From: Streptomyces sp. 6-11-2
GTDB taxonomy: Bacteria; Actinomycetota; Actinomycetes; Streptomycetales; Streptomycetaceae
DNA: 64,000 nucleotides
Direction of reading: 5' to 3'
Assembly (NCBI RefSeq): GCF_006540305.1
Contig: NZ_BJOR01000001.1
Span: forward strand, 6,076,001-6,140,000
Below are positions 57,594 through 64,000 of this stretch, one piece after another. The position numbers were made by a program, and so were the translations under genes. The stretch's first letter is position 1; every line of letters starts with the position of its first letter. The notes under the pieces were generated by a model that saw only the letters and a program-made list of their open reading frames with translations, was not told the DNA's origin and did no database searches.

Positions 57594-59285
57594 TCACAGC
57601 TGGGAGAGCTCGTCCACCAGGTCGTCCAGGCCCAGCGAGCCCTGCGACAGGGCCGCCATGTGCCAGGCCTTCGCGTCGAACGCGGCACCATGGCGCTGCC
57701 TGGCCTTCTCCCGGCCCAGCAGCCAGGCCCGCTCGCCCAGCTTGTAGCCGATCGCCTGGCCGGGCATCGACAGATAGCGGATCAGCTCGCTCGCCACGAA
57801 GTCCCTCGGACGGCTGCTGTGCGCGCCGAAGAACTCCCGCGCCAGCTCCGGAGTCCAGCGCTCACCCGGGTGGAACGGCGAGTCCGCCGGAATCTCCAGC
57901 TCCAGGTGCATGCCGATGTCGATGATGACGCGGACCGCGCGCATCATCTGCGCGTCCAGATAGCCGAGCCGCCGCTCCGGGTCGGTGAGGAAGCCGAGTT
58001 CGTCCATCAGACGTTCCGCGTACAGCGCCCAGCCCTCGGCGTTGGCGCTGACCCCGCCGACGGTGGCCTGGTAGCGCGAGAGGTTCTCGGCCACGTGCAC
58101 CCACTGGGCGAGCTGGAGATGGTGGCCGGGGACACCCTCGTGGTACCAGGTCGAGACCAGGTCGTAGACCGGGAAGCGGGTCTCCCCCATGGTCGGCAGC
58201 CAGGTCCGGCCCGGCCGGGAGAAGTCGGCGGACGGCGCCGTGTAGTAAGGGGCCGCGGCACCTCCGGGCGGCGCGATGCACGACTCCACCTTCCGCACCC
58301 GCTCGGCCAGTTCGAAGTGGGTGCCGTCGAGCGCCTCGATCGCCTCGTCCATCAGGTCCTGCAACCACTGGCGGACCTCGTCGACGCCCTCGATGTGCGT
58401 GCCGTGCTCGTCGAGGTGCGCGAGGGCCACCCACGGGCTCCCGGCGCCGGGCAGGACCTTCTCGGCCTCCTGCCTCATCTCGCCGAGCAGGCGGTGGAAC
58501 TCCGACCAGCCGTACGCGTACGCCTCGTCGAGGTCCAGGTCCGTGCCGTTGAAGTAGCGCGAGAAGCGTGCGTAGCGCTCACGGCCGACCGTGTCCGGTG
58601 CGTCGCCGATCGTCGGCGCGTACACGTCGCGCATCCAGTCCCGCAGCTCCACGACGGCCGCGGTCGCCGCGCGGGCGGCCTCGTCCAGCTCCGCGCGCAG
58701 GGACTCGGGACCCTCCGAGACGAAGTCCTCGAACCAGCCGCGACCGTTGCCGTCGGTGTCCGACCACTCGGTGAGCTGCTCGATGAAGACCGCCGTCGGC
58801 TGCGGGCCGCCGTACAGCTTGCGGTCCAGGCCGAGGGCGAGGGACTCGCGGTAGCCGCGCAGCGCGGCCGGCACGGCCCGCAGGCGCTCGGCGATCGCGG
58901 CCCAGTCCTCGTCGGTGGCGCTGGGGGTGATCGTGAACACCTCGCGCACCGAGTGCACCGGGCTGTGGATGTTGCTCACCGTGCGCAGGCCCTCATCGGC
59001 GTCGTGCACCGCCAGTTCCGCGGTCAGGCGCTCGCGCAGCAGGCGGGCGCAGCGGCGCTCGATGTCACTGTCCGCGCCGGGCTGCCGCTCGGCCTCGTCC
59101 AGCCGGGCGAGGGTGGTGCGCGCGAGGTCCGCGAGCGCCTGCTGGCCGGCGGGCGAGGTGTCGGGCAGCCTGCTCGAACTCTCCTTCACGCCGAGATAGG
59201 TACCGGTGATCGGGTCGAGGGCGATGAGTTCGTCGACGTAGGCGTCGGCGACCTGACGGGGCAGCGGGCTCTTGGTCTGTGACAT
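57594..59285 (-). CDS. DUF885 family zinc-peptidase-like protein
   Basis: The 563-residue protein matches DUF885. The motif STWYHEGVPGHHLQLAQWVH near residue 375 carries HExxxxHH, a variant of a metalloprotease zinc site, and SANAEGWALYAERLMDELG holds the third ligand Glu. No signal peptide is present, so it acts in the cytosol. Substrates are not known. GAGGATGGTCGGC precedes the ATG at 59285; a second in-frame ATG at 59294 is less likely. Confidence 0.9.
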   Translation of the reverse strand: MSQTKSPLPRQVADAYVDELIALDPITGTYLGVKESSSRLPDTSPAGQQALADLARTTLARLDEAERQPGADSDIERRCARLLRERLTAELAVHDADEGLRTVSNIHSPVHSVREVFTITPSATDEDWAAIAERLRAVPAALRGYRESLALGLDRKLYGGPQPTAVFIEQLTEWSDTDGNGRGWFEDFVSEGPESLRAELDEAARAATAAVVELRDWMRDVYAPTIGDAPDTVGRERYARFSRYFNGTDLDLDEAYAYGWSEFHRLLGEMRQEAEKVLPGAGSPWVALAHLDEHGTHIEGVDEVRQWLQDLMDEAIEALDGTHFELAERVRKVESCIAPPGGAAAPYYTAPSADFSRPGRTWLPTMGETRFPVYDLVSTWYHEGVPGHHLQLAQWVHVAENLSRYQATVGGVSANAEGWALYAERLMDELGFLTDPERRLGYLDAQMMRAVRVIIDIGMHLELEIPADSPFHPGERWTPELAREFFGAHSSRPRDFVASELIRYLSMPGQAIGYKLGERAWLLGREKARQRHGAAFDAKAWHMAALSQGSLGLDDLVDELSQL

Positions 59286-59349
59286 GCCGACCATCCTCGT
59301 ACGGAAGGGCGGCTCGCGTCAGCCCGGTTTACCGGGCATCGGACCGTAT

Positions 59350-59856
59350 TCAGTCCGATTTCGCCGAGGGCGTGCCCGGCTGCGCGCCGGGCGGCAGCAG
59401 GGGGCCGCAGTCCCACTGCTGGAAGATCAGCCGCGTCTCCACCCGGGCCACTTCCCGCCGGGCCGTGAACTCGTCCAGGACCAGGCGCTGGAGATCGGCC
59501 ATGTCCGCGACCGCGACATGGACCAGGTAGTCGTCCGGACCGGTCAGATGGAACACGGTCAGCGACTCCGGCAGGGCCCGGATCCGTTCCACGAACGGCC
59601 CCACCAGCTCCCGCCGGTGCGGCCTGACCTGCACGGACAGCAGTGCCTGAAGACCCCTGCCCAGCTTGGCGGGGTCGAGCCGCAGCCGGTGGCCGAGAAT
59701 GAGCCCCGAGCGGCGCAGCCGGGTCACCCGGTCCAGGCAGGTCGACGGAGCGACCCCGACCTGCGCGGCGAGGTCGCGGTAGGTGGTCCGGGCGTCGTTC
59801 TGCAACAGCCGCAGCAGATGCAGATCCACCGGATCCAGTACGACGGATTCGGCCAT
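59350..59856 (-). CDS. Lrp/AsnC family transcriptional regulator
   Basis: The 168-residue protein has an AsnC-type HTH (DLHLLRLLQNDARTTYRDLA, then AQVGVAPSTCLDRVTRLRRS) and an Lrp ligand domain (GLQALLSVQVRPHRRELVGP, FHLTGPDDYLVHVAVADMAD). It is divergent from a Cys/Met PLP enzyme 60 bp away, whose amino-acid substrate or product is a likely effector. The last ~20 residues form a Pro/Gly-rich tail. Confidence 0.93.
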   Translation of the reverse strand: MAESVVLDPVDLHLLRLLQNDARTTYRDLAAQVGVAPSTCLDRVTRLRRSGLILGHRLRLDPAKLGRGLQALLSVQVRPHRRELVGPFVERIRALPESLTVFHLTGPDDYLVHVAVADMADLQRLVLDEFTARREVARVETRLIFQQWDCGPLLPPGAQPGTPSAKSD

Positions 59857-59916
59857 GTGGCGAACGTAGCACGGCCTTCGGCCCCGCGATCCCGGCGGCT
59901 GTTCACCCTTCGGGTC

Positions 59917-61134
59917 ATGGACACGCCCTTGGACTCCGCGAGCACGCCCGCGTACGACGACGTACGCACCGCACCCAGAGCACTGGCCACCGAGGCAGTG
60001 CACGCCGGCCGTGACGACCTCGCCCGGCAGGGACTGCACGCCCCGCCGATCGACCTGTCCACCACCTACCCCTCCTACGACAGTCGCGCCGAGGCCGCCC
60101 GCATCGACGCCTTCGCCACCGACGGCGCCGAACTCGACGGCACCCCGGTCTACGGACGGCTCGGCAACCCCACCGTCGCCCGCTTCGAGACCGCCCTGGC
60201 CCGGCTGGAGGGCACCGAGGCCGCGGTGGCGTTCGCCAGCGGCATGGCCGCGCTGAGCGCGGTGCTCCTCGTCCGGTCCGCCATGGGCCTGCGGCACGTC
60301 GTCGCCGTGCGCCCGCTGTACGGCTGCAGCGACCACCTGCTCACCGCCGGGCTGCTCGGTACCGAGGTGACCTGGACCGACCCGGCCGGGATCACCGACG
60401 CGCTGCGCCCGGACACCGGCCTGGTCATGGTCGAGACACCGGCGAACCCGACGCTCGCCGAGGTGGACCTGCGGGCCGTCGCCCACGCCTGCGGCTCCGT
60501 GCCGCTCCTCGTCGACAACACCTTCGCCACCCCCGTCCTGCAACGCCCGGCCGAGCAGGGCGCCCGACTGGTGCTGCACAGCGCCACCAAGTACCTGGGT
60601 GGCCACGGCGACGTGATGGCGGGCGTGGTGGCCTGCGACGAGGAACTGGCCGGACGGCTGCGGCAGGTGCGGTTCGCCACTGGCGGGGTGCTGCACCCGC
60701 TCGCCGGCTATCTGCTGCTGCGCGGGCTGTCCACGCTTCCGGTCCGGGTGCGGGCCGCCTCCGCCACCGCGGCGGAACTGGCCGCCCGCCTGGCGGACGA
60801 CCCCCGCGTCGCCCGGGTGCACTACCCGTCCATCGGCGGTGCCATGGTCTCCTTCGAGGTGCACGGCGACCCGCACGCCGTCATCGGCGGCGTCGGCCTG
60901 ATCACGCCGGCCGTGAGCCTCGGCAGCGTCGACACCCTGATCCAGCACCCGGCGTCCATCAGCCACCGCATCGTCGACGCGGACGACCGGCGGGGCGCGG
61001 GGGTCGGCGACCGGCTGCTGCGGATGTCGGTGGGCCTGGAGGACGTCGAGGACCTGTGGGCGGACCTGGACCGGGCGCTGGGGGCGCGGCCGGGACAGCC
61101 GCAAGTGAAGGGGCTGCACCAGGCGATGAGCTGA
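59917..61134 (+). CDS. Cys/Met metabolism PLP-dependent enzyme (trans-sulfuration family)
   Basis: The 405-residue enzyme has the MetB/MetC/MGL fold: GRLGNPTVARFETALARLEG, AVAFASGMAALSAVLLVRSA, the Asp of VPLLVDNTFATPVLQ, and the PLP Lys in LHSATKYLGGHGDVMAG. The end VSLGSVDTLIQHPASISHRI matches the family. A short step between RVHYPSIGG and AMVSFEV lacks about 15 residues usual in the family. The activity (gamma-synthase, gamma-lyase or beta-lyase) cannot be decided. The divergent Lrp gene probably regulates it. ATG 59917; longer frames upstream run through the Lrp promoter. Confidence 0.9.
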   Translation: MDTPLDSASTPAYDDVRTAPRALATEAVHAGRDDLARQGLHAPPIDLSTTYPSYDSRAEAARIDAFATDGAELDGTPVYGRLGNPTVARFETALARLEGTEAAVAFASGMAALSAVLLVRSAMGLRHVVAVRPLYGCSDHLLTAGLLGTEVTWTDPAGITDALRPDTGLVMVETPANPTLAEVDLRAVAHACGSVPLLVDNTFATPVLQRPAEQGARLVLHSATKYLGGHGDVMAGVVACDEELAGRLRQVRFATGGVLHPLAGYLLLRGLSTLPVRVRAASATAAELAARLADDPRVARVHYPSIGGAMVSFEVHGDPHAVIGGVGLITPAVSLGSVDTLIQHPASISHRIVDADDRRGAGVGDRLLRMSVGLEDVEDLWADLDRALGARPGQPQVKGLHQAMS

Positions 61135-61155
61135 CTGGGGCCGGCGCGGAGGGCG

Positions 61156-61182
61156 CGCGGCCGGACCCTGTGCCTGGCCGCG
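61156..61182. terminator. candidate terminator between convergent genes
   Basis: CGCGGCC (61156-61162) pairs with GGCCGCG (61176-61182) over a 13-base loop, 22 bp after the stop of the PLP enzyme gene. Confidence 0.5.
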
Positions 61183-61200
61183 GGCCCCCGGAGCGGCCGC

Positions 61201-62637
61201 TCAGTCCCGCAGGCGGGACCACTCGGCCTGTGTCTGCTCGGCCTGTGCCCGCTCGGCGTCGTACGGCAGCCGGGAGGCCACCGGGGTCGCTTCCAGCCGG
61301 GCCGTGATGACCAGGGTGCCCTCCTCGATCTGGAAGTCGAGCGGCAGGCCCAGGCCCCGCATGGCGGCGACCATGCCGGTGTTGGCCGCCTGCGTCACGG
61401 CGTACACGGTCGCGCAGCCCGCCTCGACGGCCATCGCCACCAGCCGGCCCAGCAGTTCGCCGCCGACACCGCGGCGCTGCCAGGCGTCCTCGACGAGCAG
61501 CGCGACCTCCGTCTCGTCGCCGTCCCACAGCAGATGACCGAGGCCGACGATCCGCCCGGAGGCGGTCCGCGCGGCCAGTGTGCGGCCGAACCGCGGGCTC
61601 AGCAGGTGGTCGAGATAGCGGTCGGCGTCGCCGACCGGCCCGTGGTAGCGCAGACCGAGGGTGCGCGCCGAGCAGCGCGCCTGCATCGCCCTGGCCGCCG
61701 CGAGGTCGCCGGTGTCGGCCCTGCGCACGGTGATCGCCTCGCCCTCGGGCAGCGTCAGCACGTCCTGGCCGCGCGGAATGCGCGGTCCGAGCCGGGTGTC
61801 CAGCTCCACCAGGGCGCGTGCCCGCGCGAACTCGGTGGGCGTGAAGGGCAGATACGGCCGCTCCACGGTGATCGTCCCGCCCGTCGGCGCCCGCAGCCGC
61901 ATCACGGTGTCCGCGAGCATCCCCTCGGCCGGCACCTCCTGCGGGTCCCCGGCCGCCGCCGGCCGGTGCGGCACGGAACGGATGGTGCACCGCCCCAGCA
62001 ACTGCCGCAGCGCCAGCGGGAGTTCCGCTGCGTCGAGCGCCGTGCGCGCGGCCAGGCCGAGAACCCGTGTCGGCGTGTCCACCAGGTCGTGCGCGTCCGC
62101 CCGCTCGATCCATGTGTCGGCACCGCCGGCCAGTGCGATCGCCCGGGTGATGCCGGACGCCTCGAGCCCGCCGGGAGCGCGGAGCAGGAACTCGTCCACC
62201 GTGCCCTCGGCCAGCGGATGCGTCTGCAGGCTCAGGATGTCCACGTGCCGGGCCGCCAGCGCCGAGCAGAGCGAGGCCAGCGAACCGGGAGCGTCCCGAA
62301 CAGTTGTCCGCATCCGCCACAGCGTGCGGTCGCCCGGCGCCGCTTCGGCCGCCGCGGGGCCGGTGGCGGCCGGCCCGGCCTGCTGGGTGGCGAGTGGCCG
62401 GGTGCCGGTATCGTCCGCGGGCGGTGCGTGACCGTGGCGCCGCGCCCACCAGGTGTGGAAGGCCGCCGTGGCCACCAGCGCGATCGCCGAGATCACCAGC
62501 AGGGCCGGACCGTCGGGGCCGTGACCGATCAGGTTCGCCACCCCGTCGGCCACGGCGACAGCCGTGAAGAGCGCGGCCAGTTCGACCAGGTCCCGCCGCC
62601 AGTGATGCGCCCGGCGACCGTGCTTCGCCCACGTCAT
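61201..62637 (-). CDS. membrane-anchored ACT and GNAT domain protein
   Basis: The ~478-residue protein begins with two hydrophobic segments (LVELAALFTAVAVADGVANL and ALLVISAIALVATAAFHTWW), so it is anchored in the membrane. An ACT domain follows (RDAPGSLASLCSALAARHVD, residues ~115-180), and a GNAT acetyltransferase at ~320-450 with HLLWDGDETEVALLVEDAWQ and RRGVGGELLGRLVAMAVEAG. An amino acid bound by ACT may control acetyl transfer. The ATG at 62637 has GAGAAG before it; an ATG at 62658 is also possible. The acetylated target is unknown. Confidence 0.85.
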   Translation of the reverse strand: MTWAKHGRRAHHWRRDLVELAALFTAVAVADGVANLIGHGPDGPALLVISAIALVATAAFHTWWARRHGHAPPADDTGTRPLATQQAGPAATGPAAAEAAPGDRTLWRMRTTVRDAPGSLASLCSALAARHVDILSLQTHPLAEGTVDEFLLRAPGGLEASGITRAIALAGGADTWIERADAHDLVDTPTRVLGLAARTALDAAELPLALRQLLGRCTIRSVPHRPAAAGDPQEVPAEGMLADTVMRLRAPTGGTITVERPYLPFTPTEFARARALVELDTRLGPRIPRGQDVLTLPEGEAITVRRADTGDLAAARAMQARCSARTLGLRYHGPVGDADRYLDHLLSPRFGRTLAARTASGRIVGLGHLLWDGDETEVALLVEDAWQRRGVGGELLGRLVAMAVEAGCATVYAVTQAANTGMVAAMRGLGLPLDFQIEEGTLVITARLEATPVASRLPYDAERAQAEQTQAEWSRLRD

Positions 62638-62684
62638 GTTCGACACTTCTCGAGTCATACGGCCACTGTGACGGAACGGTGTTG

Positions 62685-62694
62685 CGTGATCACG
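62685..62694. promoter_or_regulatory. palindrome in the ACT-GNAT gene promoter region
   Basis: CGTGATCACG is a perfect 10-bp palindrome 48 bp upstream of the ACT-GNAT gene start and may bind a regulator. Confidence 0.4.
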
Positions 62695-62780
62695 AACGCG
62701 CTGTGACCGATGAGTAAAGCAATATTCGCACCTTTCGTAGTTGTTTTTCGCGGTTGTCTCCGACGGCTGTTCCCAGGGGT

Positions 62781-62802
62781 GAGCCCGGCGGGCGCCGGGC
62801 TC
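62781..62802 (-). terminator. hairpin terminator of the minus-strand DUF6493-like gene
   Basis: GAGCCCGGCG (62781-62790) pairs with CGCCGGGCTC (62793-62802) over two bases. It begins at the stop codon of the gene. Confidence 0.7.
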
Positions 62803-64000
62803 AGGCGGCCACCTCCATGGCCAGCGCGCCGCGCAGCCGGCGGGCCTCCACGACCAGGCGCGACGAGCCGCGCCGGTCCGCCGCCCGTGCCAGGTGCGGC
62901 AGGTCGCCCCGCGCACCGGACCGCTCGGCGCACTCGGCCGCGACGGCCAGCAGATCACCGAGCCCTCGCACCGGACCGGCCGGTCCGTCGGCGGCGAGGT
63001 CGGAGAGCAGCGGCGGCAACGCGTGGCCGAGCAGGCCCCACACGGTGGCGTACGCCCCGGTGGAAGCGGCCGTGCGCAGCGACTCCGCCAGCCGCAGCGG
63101 CTTCACCGCACCGAGCCGCACCAGCTCACCGAGGTCCGCGCCGAGGCGGGTGGCGTCCAGCTGTCCGCGCGCGGCGAGGACGAGCAGCGCGTCCACGGCG
63201 GCCAGCCGGTCCTCGGGGTGCCGGGCGCCCAGTCCGTACGCCACGCACAGGCGCGTCGCCTCGCCGGCCTCGCCGCCGGACTCGGCGAGCAGCGGAAGGA
63301 CGGAGGCCGCGCCCCGGCTGCCGTCCACGGCCACGGCGGACAGGTCCCGGAGGATCCGCACGGCCACCAGTTCACGCAGTTCGGGCAGCACGGCCAGCCA
63401 GTGGGGGTGCGCGGAGCCGCTCCAGTGGGCGCAGTACCGGCTTTGCGCGAAGGCGCTGGACGGCCTCCCCAGTGCGCGGAAGGCGTCGGGGAGGTCCTCT
63501 TGCCATGCGGGAAGCTCACCGGACTCCGCCAGTATGTGCGGCCCCGATGCGCGGCGCCGGATCGCCGGCAGCACGGGAGCGCCGGCGGTCAGCCAGCGGG
63601 CGAGTCGCCTTCCCTCCGTCGTACCGAGGGCCGCCGCCCGCTCCGCCGCGGCCGCTGCCGCCGGACGGTCCCCGCGCCGCACCCGCAGCAGCGCCTGCGC
63701 GAAGTCGGCGGCCGACACGCGCGCCCCCAGGCGCCGGTACGCGTCGAGCCGCTCCACCAGCTCGTCCGGCTCCAGCAGGCCCGTGCTCCAGGTGGGCGTC
63801 GAGAGCAGGAACGGCAGGGGATCCGTGCGGATCCGGTACGCCACCTCCCACAGGCGGGCGTCGAAGGCCCGGGAGAGCGCGCCGTGCACGCAGGTCCGGT
63901 GCGGTGCCCCCGGCCGGATCGCGGCGTGCAGCCTGGCGGTGCTCAGCTTTCCCCGCAGCGTGATGAGCAGCAGATCCAGGCCCGCGAACCCGTCGAAGCC
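62801..64000 (-). CDS. DUF6493-like protein, C-terminal part (runs off window)
   Basis: The frame is open from the window edge to a stop at 62801, giving 399 residues of the C-terminal part. An internal GTG at 63889 is not the start, since coding continues upstream through GFDGFAGLDLLLITLRGKLS. The segment DPLPFLLSTPTWSTGLLEPD, then ELVERLDAYRRLGARVSAAD and FAQALLRVRRG, is what I recall of DUF6493 proteins, large helical-repeat proteins of unknown function in Streptomyces. Later helices (for example PVRGLGDLLAVAAECAERSG) continue the repeat pattern. Confidence 0.7.
   Translation of the reverse strand, partial: GFDGFAGLDLLLITLRGKLSTARLHAAIRPGAPHRTCVHGALSRAFDARLWEVAYRIRTDPLPFLLSTPTWSTGLLEPDELVERLDAYRRLGARVSAADFAQALLRVRRGDRPAAAAAAERAAALGTTEGRRLARWLTAGAPVLPAIRRRASGPHILAESGELPAWQEDLPDAFRALGRPSSAFAQSRYCAHWSGSAHPHWLAVLPELRELVAVRILRDLSAVAVDGSRGAASVLPLLAESGGEAGEATRLCVAYGLGARHPEDRLAAVDALLVLAARGQLDATRLGADLGELVRLGAVKPLRLAESLRTAASTGAYATVWGLLGHALPPLLSDLAADGPAGPVRGLGDLLAVAAECAERSGARGDLPHLARAADRRGSSRLVVEARRLRGALAMEVAA

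Overview
The window is high-GC DNA (GTG and ATG starts, GGAGG-type ribosome sites, many 4-base GTGA/ATGA stop-start overlaps) and its gene content is that of a Streptomyces chromosome. Several neighbours (ung, two FabG-like reductases, lnt, a divergent third EF-Tu, sbcD-sbcC) are what I recall from one arm-proximal region of Streptomyces chromosomes. Most of the window is ordinary chromosomal DNA.

1-4774: a partial unknown gene, a GCS2-family glutamate-cysteine ligase-like gene behind a stress-sigma-type promoter, a CPBP membrane protease, two small non-coding mobile elements (MITE-like), and phzF.

4775-17016: the notable part. Two related but distinct Tn7-like transposons sit side by side in the phzF-padR intergenic region, in the same orientation. 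Element 1 (4775-11257) is flanked by the 5-bp duplication GGGAC and encodes TnsA, TnsB, TnsC and two TniQ-type proteins, plus two small cargo genes. Element 2 (11271-17016) is flanked by the 5-bp duplication GCAGT and encodes TnsA, TnsB, TnsC and one cysteine-free TniQ-like protein carrying an IstA-like helix-turn-helix region, plus an orphan Imm21 immunity gene. Only 3 bp separate the two duplications, so two different elements used almost the same site. The end repeats of the two elements differ in sequence, so they are not a simple duplication.

17017-31000: a PadR regulator; a Clp-N domain protein; three EamA exporters with MocR, LysR and PPOX-type neighbours; a Rieske lipoprotein; a HipA-like/DUF3037 pair; two SDR reductases with a clear promoter; and an orphan peptide-type binding lipoprotein. 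A second copy of one MITE lies at 22979-23173.

31000-43000: ung, a small lipoprotein, DinB, a TetR/monooxygenase pair with three matching palindromic operators, a Gfo/Idh oxidoreductase converging on and overlapping lnt, a reductase, a VTT membrane protein, and the divergent EF-Tu gene (tuf3-like) behind a structured leader.

43000-64000: housekeeping and accessory genes: spermidine synthase-like, DedA, gamma carbonic anhydrase, an acyltransferase, EamA with XRE-cupin, YbaK, a CDF metal transporter with ArsR, a CoA-binding protein, a degenerate cysteinyl-tRNA synthetase-like protein with SixA, YigZ, sbcD-sbcC, a DUF885 peptidase, Lrp with a Cys/Met-metabolism PLP enzyme, a membrane-anchored ACT-GNAT protein, and a DUF6493-like gene that runs off the end. 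No tRNA, rRNA or CRISPR array was seen.
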